From Candidatus Mediterraneibacter guildfordensis (GTDB lineage: Bacteria; Bacillota; Clostridia; Lachnospirales; Lachnospiraceae), in contig DXIS01000021.1 of NCBI GenBank assembly GCA_019112735.1, positions 1-48,794 on the forward strand: 48,794 nt of DNA. Direction: 5' to 3'. This document shows positions 35,270 through 44,233 of the stretch, piece by piece. Position 1 is the first letter of the stretch; each line of letters opens with the position of its first letter. Below the pieces are notes generated by a model. The model was given only the letters and a program-made list of their open reading frames with translations. It made no database searches and was not told the DNA's origin. The position numbers were made by a program, and so were the translations under genes.

Positions 35270-37369
35270 ATGGACAATCTACTGGCACTACTGACATTAT
35301 TCGGCTCCATCATCGCTCTGGTCTTTGTGGCGAGCAGGGCCAACAAGGTACTGCGTTTCCCCCAGGGAAATGAAACGATGAAGAAGATCTCTGCATCGAT
35401 CCACAAGGGAGCGATGGCGTATCTGCGCCGCCAGTATAAGATCCTGATCGGATTTTTCGCGATCATGTTTGTGATCTTATTCGTGATGGCGGCTCTGGAT
35501 CTTCTGACCTGGTTCGTTCCGTTCGCGTTCGTGACGGGCGGCTTCTTCTCAGGTCTGTCGGGATTCGTGGGTATGCAGATCGCGACGAGAGCCAACGCCC
35601 GGACAGCGGCGGCATGTCAGAAAAGCCTGAACAGAGGATTGAATGTAGCATTTTCGGCAGGATCGGTCATGGGATTCACCGTAGTCGGACTGGGACTTCT
35701 GGATATCTCCATCTGGTACCTGCTGCTGAAACTGGTATTTAAACTTTCCATCGAAGACATTACAAGCACAATGCTTACCTTCGGAATGGGCGCATCCTCC
35801 ATGGCGCTGTTCGCCCGTGTCGGCGGCGGCATCTACACGAAGGCAGCGGATGTAGGCGCGGACCTTGTGGGCAAGGTCGAGGCCGGCATCCCGGAAGATG
35901 ACCCGAGAAACCCGGCGGTTATTGCGGACAACGTAGGCGACAACGTAGGCGATGTGGCCGGAATGGGCGCGGACCTGTACGAGTCTTATGTAGGCTCCAT
36001 CCTGTCGGCGTGCGCACTGGGCGTGATCGCATTTAACAAGATCGCGGAAGTTGACCGGGTAAATGCCGTGATCATCCCGATGGTGCTGGCGGCAGTCGGC
36101 GTCCTGGCATCCATCTTTGGATCCCTGCTCGTAAAGACGGGCGAGAGCACGAACCAGAGCACTCTTCTGAAGGCGCTCCGTCGCGGAACGAATACAAGTG
36201 CGATCATCATCGCGGTTGTGTCATTCCCGCTGGTATGGTTCATCCTCGGCAGCCATTATATCGGATTCTATTTCGCGATCCTGGCCGGACTGCTGGCGGG
36301 CGTGCTGATCGGATTCTTTACCGAGTACTTTACATCTGACACATACAGACCGACCCAGAAGCTGGCGGACAAATCCGAGACCGGCTCCGCGACGATCATC
36401 ATCGGCGGTCTCAGCCTCGGTATGTTGTCAACGGCGGTACCGATCATCATCATCGCGATCTGCGTTATGGCGGCATATGCTCTGTCCGGCGGATTCACCG
36501 AGTCTACGAGAGGTCTGTACGGCATCGCGCTGGCAGCAGTCGGCATGCTGTCCACGCTGGGCATCACACTGGCAACGGACGCATACGGACCGATCGCGGA
36601 CAATGCCGGCGGCATCGCTGAGATGGCCGGCCTGGACGCGGAAGTAAGAAAGCGTACTGACGCCCTGGATTCACTTGGCAATACAACGGCTGCAACCGGA
36701 AAAGGCTTTGCCATCGGTTCTGCCGCTCTTACGGCGCTGGCCCTGATCGCTTCCTATGTAGAGAAGGTTCAGGAAGTGGGCGGCCCGGACGTTGTGCTCG
36801 ATATGAGCGTTATGAACCCGACGGTTCTCGTCGGCATCTTCATCGGCGCATGTCTTCCGTTCGTATTTGCGGCGCTGACCATGGATTCTGTCGGACGTGC
36901 GGCACAGAGCATCGTTGTTGAGGTCCGCCGCCAGTTCAGAGAGATCAAGGGTCTGATGGAAGGCCGCGCGGACGCGGATTATGAGCGTTGCGTGGACATC
37001 TGTACAAAGGCATCTCTGCACGAGATGATCCTGCCGACCCTGCTGGCGATCATTACACCGGTTGTGACCGGACTGATCCTGGGCTACAATGGCGTGATCG
37101 GTCTGCTGACCGGTTCCACGGCGACCGGATTCCTGATGGCGATTTTTATGGCCAATGCAGGCGGTGCGTGGGATAACGCGAAGAAATACATCGAAGGCGG
37201 CAAACACGGCGGCAAAGGAAGCGACTGCCACAAGGCTGCGGTTGTTGGCGATACGGTAGGCGATCCGTTCAAGGATACGTCAGGCCCGTCCATCAACATC
37301 CTGATCAAGCTGCTGTCCATGGTATCCATCGTGTTCGCGGCGCTGGTAGTGAACTATCATATCTTCTAA
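35270..37369 (+). CDS. hppA: K+-stimulated membrane pyrophosphatase (ion-pumping)
   Basis: 699 residues with about 15-16 membrane helices. The pyrophosphate-binding signatures [20 protein letters not shown] (near residue 222) and the later [15 protein letters not shown] are intact. [10 protein letters not shown] carries the Ala typical of K+-dependent enzymes, where K+-independent ones have Lys. In Clostridia such pumps mostly move Na+ (family knowledge); the ion is inferred. It couples cytoplasmic PPi hydrolysis to ion export. The strong ribosome-binding site aaggaaggagag precedes the ATG, and a bidirectional terminator follows. Confidence 0.96.
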   Translation: MDNLLALLTLFGSIIALVFVASRANKVLRFPQGNETMKKISASIHKGAMAYLRRQYKILIGFFAIMFVILFVMAALDLLTWFVPFAFVTGGFFSGLSGFVGMQIATRANARTAAACQKSLNRGLNVAFSAGSVMGFTVVGLGLLDISIWYLLLKLVFKLSIEDITSTMLTFGMGASSMALFARVGGGIYTKAADVGADLVGKVEAGIPEDDPRNPAVIADNVGDNVGDVAGMGADLYESYVGSILSACALGVIAFNKIAEVDRVNAVIIPMVLAAVGVLASIFGSLLVKTGESTNQSTLLKALRRGTNTSAIIIAVVSFPLVWFILGSHYIGFYFAILAGLLAGVLIGFFTEYFTSDTYRPTQKLADKSETGSATIIIGGLSLGMLSTAVPIIIIAICVMAAYALSGGFTESTRGLYGIALAAVGMLSTLGITLATDAYGPIADNAGGIAEMAGLDAEVRKRTDALDSLGNTTAATGKGFAIGSAALTALALIASYVEKVQEVGGPDVVLDMSVMNPTVLVGIFIGACLPFVFAALTMDSVGRAAQSIVVEVRRQFREIKGLMEGRADADYERCVDICTKASLHEMILPTLLAIITPVVTGLILGYNGVIGLLTGSTATGFLMAIFMANAGGAWDNAKKYIEGGKHGGKGSDCHKAAVVGDTVGDPFKDTSGPSINILIKLLSMVSIVFAALVVNYHIF

Positions 37370-37388
37370 AAAATATGAGATAAAAATC

Positions 37389-37425
37389 AAGCCCTGCGGT
37401 CTACAACGGACCGCAGGGCTTTTCA
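37389..37425. terminator. bidirectional terminator between hppA and the desulfidase-family gene
   Basis: A perfect 13-base stem (37389-37401 with 37409-37421) has a seven-base loop and T's downstream. It serves the two convergent genes. Confidence 0.93.
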
Positions 37426-37427
37426 TA

Positions 37428-38762
37428 TCAACAGCTCTCTTCTCCGACCATGAGCCGGATGATCTCGTTATTCGTCTCTTTCATTCCGTCTTTGCCGAGA
37501 AGCCCGATGCCGCGGATCGTGCTCTCAATATCTTTCATGACGATCCCGTCGCCGCTCTTGAATTCCTGGCCGTTCTGATACATATGGTAGCCCAGGATGC
37601 CGGCGTCTACGGAGAAGGCGATCTTGGCCGCGCAGGAGGCTTTCGCCCCGTCGCAGACGATGCCGGAGGTGATGGCCAGTGCATTGACCACGGTGTGGAT
37701 CACCGCCTGGTAGTCGCCGCCGCACAGATAGGCAATCCCGGCGCCAGCCCCTGCCCCGGCGCTGACGGCCCCGCAGTAAGCGGAGAGGGTGCCGATGCCG
37801 GTCTTCTCGTGGATGGCCACCAGGTTGGAGAGAGCAAGGGCTCGGCAGAGGGTCTCGTGGTCGGTCTTCAGCTCGCGGGCGTATTCGATCAGCGGGACCG
37901 AACAGGTGATGCCCTGGTTGCCGCTGCCGGAATTGATAATGACCGGAAGCTCGCAGCCGTTCATGCGGGCGTCGGAGCCGGCGGCCGCCCATGCTTTGGC
38001 GCGGGTGGCGATGTCATTTCCGCAGGAACGCAGGAGGACAGTGCCGATGTTGGCGCCGTAGTCGCCCCGCAGTCCTTCTTCTGCGATGGCAGAGTTGTAG
38101 CGGATCTGCCGGTCAAGGATGCCGGAAATGTCTGAGATATCCACGGTGGTGATGAAGTCCCAGATGTCCTCCATATTGAGGAGGGCACGGTCCGTGCTGC
38201 AGGCATCCTTGCCGTCGGGGGCGGGAGATACGTCTGCTGTGTTTTCGTGTTCCGTGTCCGGTGTTTCAGCGGCTGCCTCATACAGGAGGTTTCCGTCCTT
38301 TTCGATCAGGACGATATTGGTGTGAGTGTCCAGGATGCGGACCCGGGCGCTGTGGCTGCCTTTATATTCCGTTACGATGATGTCGAAGACATGTCCGTTG
38401 TCAATGTGCTCCACATCGATCCGGACATTTTCCAGGAAGGCCCGGATCTCTTTTATCTTTTCTTCCGGAACCTGTGAGATCACTTCCAGCTCCCGGTCCG
38501 GGTCGCCGGCGATGATGCCCGCGGCTGCGGCGGCCGGCATGCCTTTCAGATGTCCGGTGTTGGGGACGATCACGCTCTTTACATTTTTAATAATGCTGCC
38601 GCTCACCTGCAGGAGAACCCGGTCCGGAAGCGCGCCAAGTATCTGGCGGGCTTTGGCCGCGGCATAGGCCAGGGCAATGGGCTCAGTGCAGCCGAACGCG
38701 GGGATCAGTTCCTCTTTCAGGATATTTACGTAAGTCTGATAGCGGATGTCGTCTTTCTTCAT
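37428..38762 (-). CDS. L-cysteine desulfidase family protein (CyuA/UPF0597)
   Basis: 444 residues of the serine-dehydratase-alpha-like family. The N-terminal EELIPAFGCTEPIALAYAAA carries the conserved Cys; further conserved cysteines lie in LRSCGNDIATRAK and the region SGNQGITCSVP to GIVCDGAKASCAAK, expected Fe-S ligands. The Escherichia CyuA member degrades cysteine to pyruvate, ammonia and sulfide, so the predicted role is cysteine or serine catabolism. The ATG at 38762 follows aaggag. An acidic insertion (TPDTEHENTADVSPAPDGKD, about residues 167-186) is a variable loop. No transporter gene is adjacent. Confidence 0.88.
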   Translation of the reverse strand: MKKDDIRYQTYVNILKEELIPAFGCTEPIALAYAAAKARQILGALPDRVLLQVSGSIIKNVKSVIVPNTGHLKGMPAAAAAGIIAGDPDRELEVISQVPEEKIKEIRAFLENVRIDVEHIDNGHVFDIIVTEYKGSHSARVRILDTHTNIVLIEKDGNLLYEAAAETPDTEHENTADVSPAPDGKDACSTDRALLNMEDIWDFITTVDISDISGILDRQIRYNSAIAEEGLRGDYGANIGTVLLRSCGNDIATRAKAWAAAGSDARMNGCELPVIINSGSGNQGITCSVPLIEYARELKTDHETLCRALALSNLVAIHEKTGIGTLSAYCGAVSAGAGAGAGIAYLCGGDYQAVIHTVVNALAITSGIVCDGAKASCAAKIAFSVDAGILGYHMYQNGQEFKSGDGIVMKDIESTIRGIGLLGKDGMKETNNEIIRLMVGEESC

Positions 38763-38892
38763 ATCATAAGTGCTCCTTAAGTTATTTATCCGATGGAATC
38801 CAAGGCCTCCTCCGTTTGGAGAGGCTACCAGAATATCATATAGTATCGGAACGGGAAGTGCAACCGGATTTTGCGGCGGCGTGCGAATGAAG

Positions 38893-38910
38893 TGACAAAT
38901 AAAGTTGTCA
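38893..38910. promoter_or_regulatory. palindromic operator 1 (TGACAA-N6-TTGTCA)
   Basis: A perfect inverted repeat with six-base arms and spacer ATAAAG. It lies upstream of the -35 box of the XRE repressor gene. Confidence 0.85.
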
Positions 38911-38917
38911 TTTCATA

Positions 38918-38946
38918 TTGACAAGGAAAGTTGTCAATGTTAGAAT
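38918..38946 (+). promoter_or_regulatory. promoter of the XRE repressor gene
   Basis: Consensus TTGACA (38918-38923), a 17-base spacer and TAGAAT (38941-38946). The -35 box and spacer are part of operator 2. Confidence 0.9.
38919..38936. promoter_or_regulatory. palindromic operator 2 overlapping the -35 box
   Basis: TGACAA-GGAAAG-TTGTCA, with the same arms as operators 1 and 3. It covers most of the -35 box and the start of the spacer, so a bound repressor would block RNA polymerase. Confidence 0.88.
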
Positions 38947-38951
38947 GAGGG

Positions 38952-38969
38952 TGACAAATAAAGTTGTCA
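38952..38969. promoter_or_regulatory. palindromic operator 3 at the transcription start
   Basis: TGACAA-ATAAAG-TTGTCA, identical to operator 1 throughout, located just downstream of the -10 box. Confidence 0.88.
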
Positions 38970-38994
38970 TAATAAAAGAAGAGGAGAGGGTATT

Positions 38995-39204
38995 ATGGCA
39001 TTGCTTAACCGATTGAAAGAATACCGCGCCAGGCTGGGGATCAACCAGACCGAGTTGGGGAAACTGGCCGGCGTATCCAGGCAGACGATCAGCCTCATTG
39101 AGCGGGGGGATTATTCTCCGTCGGTGACGCTGGCGCTGAAGCTGGCGAAGATCTGCGGGGTACAGGTGGAAGATATATTTGAATATGAGGAGGATGCGTC
39201 ATGA
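38995..39204 (+). CDS. small XRE-family repressor
   Basis: 69 residues, almost entirely a helix-turn-helix domain: LKEYRARLGINQTELGKLAG and VSRQTISLIERGDYSPSVTL. This matches the compact YgzD/YozG-like regulators of Firmicutes, which often control an adjacent membrane-protein gene. The three operators around its promoter imply autoregulation. Its stop overlaps the start of the membrane-protein gene by four bases (ATGA). The ribosome-binding site gaggagaggg precedes the ATG. Confidence 0.93.
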   Translation: MALLNRLKEYRARLGINQTELGKLAGVSRQTISLIERGDYSPSVTLALKLAKICGVQVEDIFEYEEDAS

Positions 39205-39986
39205 AGAAAAAGAAGATGGGAACGTATAAGAAGATGGGGCTGATCCTGCTGGCCGGGGCGGCAGGCGGCGGTTTGGTCGGCGCGCTGCTTGGCGCCGGGA
39301 TGGAACTGTATGGATCGGGGATCGCTTCCGGCGCGGGAAATGTGCTGAGCGCATTGCAGCGGGTTATGCTGCCGCTGATGATCGCGATCGGCGCGGCCGG
39401 GATCCTGGCCGGTGAATCCTGCATATGGAAAATGAAGAATATCGGAGAGGAGATCGCCGGAGCGGAAGATGAGGCGTGCGACCGTCTGGAATATGAATAC
39501 GAGAAGGCGGGCGCGTTCGGGATGAAGGCGAATATCATTACCCAGGCGCTGTGCATGCTGGTGCTGTCGACCGGTTATTCCATGAAATACATCGGGACGG
39601 AAGCGAGCCGGAACGGTCATTTCCTGCTGGTGTGCATTATATTTATCCTGTACTTTGCATATGCGGGATTCTGGCAGGCCCGTTATGTGAAATGCGTGCA
39701 GCGCGTTTACCCGGAGAAAAAAGGCGATCCGGCTTCAAGAAAATTTCAGAAAGAATGGCTGGAAAGCTGCGATGAGGCAGAGCGGGCGATGATCTATCAG
39801 AGCGCCTACAAGTCTTACATGACAGCAAATAAGACGATCCCCCTGCTTCTAGTTGTCGCGATGCTGTGCCACCTGTTCTTCGATACCGGGATCATGGCGG
39901 TCGTGCTTCTGGCGGCGGTGTGGATCATTGTGATGCTTTCTTATCTGAACTCCTGCGTGAAGATCCGGAGAGAAAAACTGGATTAA
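39201..39986 (+). CDS. DUF3169-like multi-pass membrane protein
   Basis: 261 residues with about six hydrophobic segments (near residues 10-35, 52-74, 111-130, 139-160 and two between 210 and 250). The central soluble loop carries EAERAMIYQSAYKSY. Small Firmicutes repressor/DUF3169 gene pairs are common, but their function is not established. It overlaps the repressor by four bases, so both are under the triple operator. Confidence 0.75.
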   Translation: MKKKKMGTYKKMGLILLAGAAGGGLVGALLGAGMELYGSGIASGAGNVLSALQRVMLPLMIAIGAAGILAGESCIWKMKNIGEEIAGAEDEACDRLEYEYEKAGAFGMKANIITQALCMLVLSTGYSMKYIGTEASRNGHFLLVCIIFILYFAYAGFWQARYVKCVQRVYPEKKGDPASRKFQKEWLESCDEAERAMIYQSAYKSYMTANKTIPLLLVVAMLCHLFFDTGIMAVVLLAAVWIIVMLSYLNSCVKIRREKLD

Positions 39987-40021
39987 GGCGCACATGAAGC
40001 GGGAAAGTGAGGAGATACGCT

Positions 40022-41017
40022 ATGCCGAAGGGAACGAATCAGAAATTCAAGCTGTACCGTCTGGCGCAGATCATGCTGGAGCAGACGGACGATGAGCATT
40101 ACATTACCATGCCGGAGATCAAGGAATCACTGGCACGGTACGACATCACGGCGGACCGGAAGAGTATTTACGCGGATCTGCGGGACCTGGAAGTGTTCGG
40201 GATCGAGGTCGAGGGCGAGCCGGTGGGGAAAGGTTATCACTATCACGTGGTCAGCCGGCCCTTCGAACTGCCGGAACTGAAGCTTCTGGTGGACGCGATC
40301 CAGTCGTCGAAATTCATTACCGAGAAGAAGACGAACGCCCTGATCCGGAAGCTGGAGAAGCAGGTCAGCAGATACGAGGCTATGAAGCTGCAGCGGCAGG
40401 TCTTTGTATCCGGTCGGATCAAGACGATGAACGAGAGCATTTATTATACAGTGGACGCCATCCACAATGCGATCTCGGAGAATAAGAAGATCCGCTTCCA
40501 GTACTATCAGTGGAACGTGAAGAAGGAAATGGAACTGCGGCGGGACGGCGCCTGGTACCACATCAGTCCGTGGGGGCTGTCCTGGGACGATGAGAATTAT
40601 TATCTGGTGGGCTACGATTCCGACGCCGGGGAGATCCGGCATTACCGGGTGGATAAGATGCTCCATATCCGGATGAGCGACGAACCCCGCGAGGGGAAAG
40701 AACATTTCCGGAAGCTGGACATGGCGGATTACGCCAAGAAAAGTTTTGGTATGTTCGGCGGGAAGGAGCAGAAGGTGAAGCTGTTGGTGGACAACAGCCT
40801 GGCCGGAGTGATCATCGACCGGTTCGGGAAAGAAGTCATGATGATCCCTGCGGATCCGGAACATTTCACCGTCAATGTGACCGTCATGGTCAGCAGCGTA
40901 TTCCTCGGGTGGGTCTTTTCCCTGGGCGAGCGGGTGAAGATCCTGGGGCCGGAGGAAGTCGTGGAGAAGATGCGGGAAGAAGGAGAACGGCTGGTGCGGC
41001 AGTACGGCGGCGAGTGA
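40022..41017 (+). CDS. WYL-domain transcriptional regulator
   Basis: 331 residues. The N-terminal winged helix (about residues 1-80: KLYRLAQIML, then TADRKSIYADLRDLEVFGIEV) is DeoR-like. The WYL domain (about 140-215) contains IRFQYYQWN, WYHISPWGLSWDDENYYLVGY and IRHYRVDKM, and a C-terminal WCX extension follows. WYL domains sense nucleic-acid or nucleotide ligands in several defence-linked regulators (family knowledge). I chose ATG 40022 because gaggaga lies six bases upstream; the in-frame GTG at 40007 contains that site. It begins 35 bases after the membrane protein; a hairpin follows it. Confidence 0.9.
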   Translation: MPKGTNQKFKLYRLAQIMLEQTDDEHYITMPEIKESLARYDITADRKSIYADLRDLEVFGIEVEGEPVGKGYHYHVVSRPFELPELKLLVDAIQSSKFITEKKTNALIRKLEKQVSRYEAMKLQRQVFVSGRIKTMNESIYYTVDAIHNAISENKKIRFQYYQWNVKKEMELRRDGAWYHISPWGLSWDDENYYLVGYDSDAGEIRHYRVDKMLHIRMSDEPREGKEHFRKLDMADYAKKSFGMFGGKEQKVKLLVDNSLAGVIIDRFGKEVMMIPADPEHFTVNVTVMVSSVFLGWVFSLGERVKILGPEEVVEKMREEGERLVRQYGGE

Positions 41018-41057
41018 CAGACGGGAGCGGCCTGTGCAAAACAGAATAAAGAAGATG

Positions 41058-41098
41058 GAAATGCCACGGGAGCGAACATGCTTTCGTGGCATTTCTCT
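41058..41098 (+). terminator. probable terminator after the WYL regulator
   Basis: The arms gaaatgccacg (41058-41068) and cgtggcatttc (41085-41095) are perfectly complementary and enclose a 16-base loop. The T-tract (tttctctt) is interrupted. Confidence 0.7.
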
Positions 41099-41157
41099 TG
41101 TAGGGGAACGGTGCATATGCTAACATAAGAACAGAGATGTTCGAAGGGGATGAAGCC

Positions 41158-41643
41158 ATGAGACTGTTTATCGCGATCCAGTTATCGGATGAGATGAAGA
41201 AGGCGCTTGTCGCCTACATGCATGACCTGAAAAAGCAGGGTGTGGCGGGCAATTACGTGCCGGCCCAGAACCTGCATCTGACGCTGGCGTTTATCGGGGA
41301 ATACGATGATCCGGCGAAGGTGAAGCAGGTGATCGCCGGCGTGCCGCTGCCCCAGTTCCGGCTGAGCCTGTCGGAGAAGGGAAACTTCGGAAACCTTCTC
41401 TGGGCGGGTGTGAAAGGAAACCAGAAGCTGAAAACTTATGTAAAAGATCTGAGGGATGCGCTGCGGGCAGCAGGCATCCCGTTTGACAATGAGAAATTCG
41501 TCCCGCATATCACGCTGATCCGGAAGGCGGCGTCGAAGAAACCGTATCAGGTGCATTTGCCGAAGGCAGAGATGACGGTGAAGAAAGTGTCGCTGATGAA
41601 GTCGGAGATGAAGAACGGGAAAGTGGCGTACCGGGAAATGTGA
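41158..41643 (+). CDS. thpR: RNA 2',3'-cyclic phosphodiesterase (2H family)
   Basis: 161 residues with the start MRLFIAIQLSDEM typical of ThpR. The two catalytic HxTx motifs are HLTLAFIG (about residue 40) and HITLIRKAA (about 121). It opens 2',3'-cyclic phosphates on RNA ends in vitro; the physiological substrate is uncertain. I chose ATG 41158, after gaaggggatg, in preference to the upstream in-frame ATG at 41137, because homologues begin at MRLFIAI. It is the first of three close genes (thpR, MazG-like, HD). Confidence 0.92.
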   Translation: MRLFIAIQLSDEMKKALVAYMHDLKKQGVAGNYVPAQNLHLTLAFIGEYDDPAKVKQVIAGVPLPQFRLSLSEKGNFGNLLWAGVKGNQKLKTYVKDLRDALRAAGIPFDNEKFVPHITLIRKAASKKPYQVHLPKAEMTVKKVSLMKSEMKNGKVAYREM

Positions 41644-41657
41644 AAGGTGGAAATGCA

Positions 41658-42017
41658 ATGACACAGGAAACGATAGAACAGGTTTTGAAATTCAGGGATG
41701 ACCGGAACTGGAAGCAGTTCCATAATCCGAAGGATCTTGCAATCTCGATCTGCCTGGAGGCGGCCGAACTTCTGGAAGTCTTCCAGTGGAGCGCGGATGA
41801 CGTCCGGTGCGCAGAGAAGGCGGACAAAATCCGGGAGGAGCTGGCGGATGTGGTTAATTACTGCATCCTGATGGCAGATGCGTGTGGACTGGACCTGGAT
41901 GAGATCGTGCAGGAGAAGATCCGGAAGAATGCAGAGAAATATCCGGTCGAGAAGGCGTATGGGAGCAAAGAGAAGTATACGGAACTGAAAACAGAGCACA
42001 GAGGAGGCGCGCAATGA
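41658..42017 (+). CDS. MazG-like nucleotide pyrophosphohydrolase
   Basis: 119 residues with the all-alpha NTP-PPase motifs: EAAELLEVFQW (ExxE, about residues 35-45) and EELADVVNYCILMAD (ExxD, about 64-78), which bind Mg2+. Close to the RS21-C6/MazG group that hydrolyses damaged or surplus (d)NTPs to monophosphates. The preferred ATG at 41658 follows aaaggtgg; the GTG at 41640 is in-frame upstream. The stop overlaps the HD gene start by four bases. Confidence 0.9.
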   Translation: MTQETIEQVLKFRDDRNWKQFHNPKDLAISICLEAAELLEVFQWSADDVRCAEKADKIREELADVVNYCILMADACGLDLDEIVQEKIRKNAEKYPVEKAYGSKEKYTELKTEHRGGAQ

Positions 42018-42784
42018 TAGATATGACCTATGCCAGACGCGCCTTTGACGCATATCTGGATCAGTTTGACCGGACGGATGAGAAGATCCGTCTGAAGGTT
42101 GTACATACGGACGGCGTGGTGCGCTATATGACGGAGATATGCAGGCGCATGCACCTGCCGGAAGAAGACTGCCGATTGGCGGAGCTGATCGCGCTGCTCC
42201 ATGATATCGGAAGATTCGAGCAGCTGAAACGGTATGACAGCTTTGAGCGGGATACGATGGACCATGCAGCCTACGGCGTGCAGATCCTGTTCGGGGAGCA
42301 GCAGATGATCCGGCGTTTTGTGGAAGAAGATACATGGGACGATATTATCCGGGAAGCGATCGCAAGACACAGTGATTTCAGTGGATATGATCCGTCCCTG
42401 ACCAGCCGCCAGCTGCTGCATGTGCAGCTCATCCGGGATGCGGACAAGCTGGATAACTGCCGGGTTAAACTGGAAGAGCCGATCGAAGTGCTGCTTGGAT
42501 GTACGTCGGAAGAAGTTGGACGGCAGGATATTTCACCGGAAGTCTGGGAAGAATGTCTGGCCCATACATCCGTACATCTGGAAAAGCGGAAGACGAAGAT
42601 GGATTACTGGGTGTCCTATGTAGCGTATTTTTTTGATATCGCTTATAAGGAAACGATGGATATCATCCGGGAAGAGCGGTATGTGGAACGGATCATCGGG
42701 CGGATACCCTATGAGAATCCGGAGACGGAACGGAAGATGAGAGAACTGTGCGGGATGGTGGAAGAGTACTTCGAGACAAAATAA
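42014..42784 (+). CDS. HD-domain phosphohydrolase
   Basis: 256 residues. The HD motifs are H33 in VVHTDGVVRYM, HD in ALLHDIGRFEQ (about residues 66-76), H in MDHAAYG, and a late IRDADKLDN. The family contains nucleotide and (p)ppGpp hydrolases; the substrate is not evident. It is translationally coupled to the MazG-like gene (ATGA overlap), suggesting shared nucleotide house-cleaning. Confidence 0.88.
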   Translation: MIDMTYARRAFDAYLDQFDRTDEKIRLKVVHTDGVVRYMTEICRRMHLPEEDCRLAELIALLHDIGRFEQLKRYDSFERDTMDHAAYGVQILFGEQQMIRRFVEEDTWDDIIREAIARHSDFSGYDPSLTSRQLLHVQLIRDADKLDNCRVKLEEPIEVLLGCTSEEVGRQDISPEVWEECLAHTSVHLEKRKTKMDYWVSYVAYFFDIAYKETMDIIREERYVERIIGRIPYENPETERKMRELCGMVEEYFETK

Positions 42785-42796
42785 ATACATTATGTA

Positions 42797-42825
42797 TTTA
42801 AAATCCTGAAAAGATATGATATACT
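42797..42825 (+). promoter_or_regulatory. promoter of the AAA ATPase defence-like module
   Basis: TTTAAA (42797-42802), a 17-base spacer and TATACT (42820-42825), in a short AT-rich gap 13 bases after the HD gene. Confidence 0.65.
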
Positions 42826-42842
42826 GCACCTATGGAGGTGCA
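42825..42842 (+). promoter_or_regulatory. hairpin enclosing the ATPase ribosome-binding site
   Basis: The arms tgcacct (42825-42831) and aggtgca (42836-42842) are perfectly complementary. The 3' arm contains most of the ribosome-binding site ggaggtg (42834-42840), five bases before the ATG at 42848. A transcript from the local promoter would begin at about 42832 and so lack the 5' arm. Confidence 0.6.
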
Positions 42843-42847
42843 GATTA

Positions 42848-44233
42848 ATGAAGGATATTTATTTGGTCAATTATTCTGTCAGCGGCATAAAAACAATTGA
42901 TCGGTTAGTGACTCTTTCGTTTTATAAAAAGATAATTTCGCCGGAGCCGGATACCAGTGATTATAACGTGAAGGGAATTTATGGAATAAACGGATCCGGG
43001 AAATCAGGCATTATCGCATCTGTAGATATATTAAAGAGCCTTCTGACGAATCCGGAGTACCTGAATAACCCGGTTGCTCAGAAGAAGCTGGATGCAATGA
43101 TCAACAAAAAGACAGAGAAATTATTTATCAGGGCGGAGTTTATTTCCGGATTTGGAAAAGGGCCCTGGCTTTTCCGATATGAAATAACGCTGCAGCGGGC
43201 GGCGTCCAGAAAATATGTGATATCCGGCGAAGAATTTTCTTTTAGAAAAGCGACTTCTAAAAACAGTTCTATGGAGACTCTTTTTAAAGTCTGCGACGGG
43301 GAAATCGTCGATTTAAAAGGAAAGCAGGATAATTTTCCGGGGGACGGCGTCTACAAAAAGACAATGAACCGGCTGTCAGCCTCAACTTTATGCGCATTGT
43401 GTTATGATGGACAGCTTATGAGGCTCTTCTTGTATTACGTAATGCTTTCCCGCAACAATACAGTAAGTGTTTTTGAAGGCCTGATCCTGCTTATGATATT
43501 CGGGGAAAAACTGTGCGTCTATCTGGATGCAGCGGACGAACACAAGGAATATCTGATTCGCAATCTGGCAGATTATCTGAATGAACTGAAGGAAGAAGCA
43601 GTTTGTGATTTCAGCCAGCTGTTTAATTTTGCGAAAATGTATAAAAACCAGATCGGTATGATCACTGTCTCAGAAAACCGGATTCCCAGAACAGTATACA
43701 GGGATTTTGAACTTACAGTAGGGAAACTGTGCGAGTTCCTCAAGATATTTAAATCAGATCTCAGGCGGATCGAGATTGATAAAAAAGAAGATCAGGATAT
43801 ATATATATGCAGTCTGATCATGGTGTATGATTCTTATAAGATCCATGCAGAGTTTGAAAGTACCGGCGTCAAGAAACTGATCCGGCTGTTTGCCTATCTG
43901 AGAAAAATGGTTCAGGGCGGGATCGTATTTATTGATGAGTTTGACTCAAATCTGCATGATGTGTATCTGTGTGCACTGTTGGAGTATTTGATGGAATACG
44001 GTGAAGGGCAGCTCTGTTTCACGACGCATAACGTAGGCCCGATGGACATTCTGAGACATCACAAGAAGTCGATCGACTTCCTGTCGGAAGATCACCAGGT
44101 TTATCCTTGGACCACGAACGGAAATTATTCCCCGTCAAAATTATATCGAAACGGTATGATCGAGGGTTCCCCGTTTAATGTAGATTCCATTGATTTTATC
44201 AGTGCATTCGGTCCGGAAAAGGGGGATGCCTGA
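42848..44233 (+). CDS. AAA_15/OLD-like ATPase
   Basis: 461 residues of an ABC-type/SMC-like ATPase. The Walker A is GINGSGKSG (46-54). A long helical insertion follows, then the signature-like ESTGVKKL (about 341), the Walker B GIVFIDEFDSNLHD (about 358-371) and the switch His in CFTTHNVGP. Such stand-alone ATPases work in pairs with a nuclease or Toprim partner in anti-phage systems (RloA/RloB, PARIS, Septu-like, for example). The next gene overlaps by one base and is the likely partner. Defence function is inferred from architecture and neighbours. Confidence 0.85.
   Translation: MKDIYLVNYSVSGIKTIDRLVTLSFYKKIISPEPDTSDYNVKGIYGINGSGKSGIIASVDILKSLLTNPEYLNNPVAQKKLDAMINKKTEKLFIRAEFISGFGKGPWLFRYEITLQRAASRKYVISGEEFSFRKATSKNSSMETLFKVCDGEIVDLKGKQDNFPGDGVYKKTMNRLSASTLCALCYDGQLMRLFLYYVMLSRNNTVSVFEGLILLMIFGEKLCVYLDAADEHKEYLIRNLADYLNELKEEAVCDFSQLFNFAKMYKNQIGMITVSENRIPRTVYRDFELTVGKLCEFLKIFKSDLRRIEIDKKEDQDIYICSLIMVYDSYKIHAEFESTGVKKLIRLFAYLRKMVQGGIVFIDEFDSNLHDVYLCALLEYLMEYGEGQLCFTTHNVGPMDILRHHKKSIDFLSEDHQVYPWTTNGNYSPSKLYRNGMIEGSPFNVDSIDFISAFGPEKGDA

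Noticed and set aside
33964..35595. 543-residue reverse-strand ORF opposite glgB and hppA
   Set aside because: It spans two well-identified genes in the opposite direction and shows no recognisable domain; an open antisense frame in a GC-rich region.
38893..38969. CRISPR-like array from the repeated TGACAA-N6-TTGTCA units
   Set aside because: Only three 18-base units with short, unequal spacers on a promoter; these are operators, and no cas genes are present.
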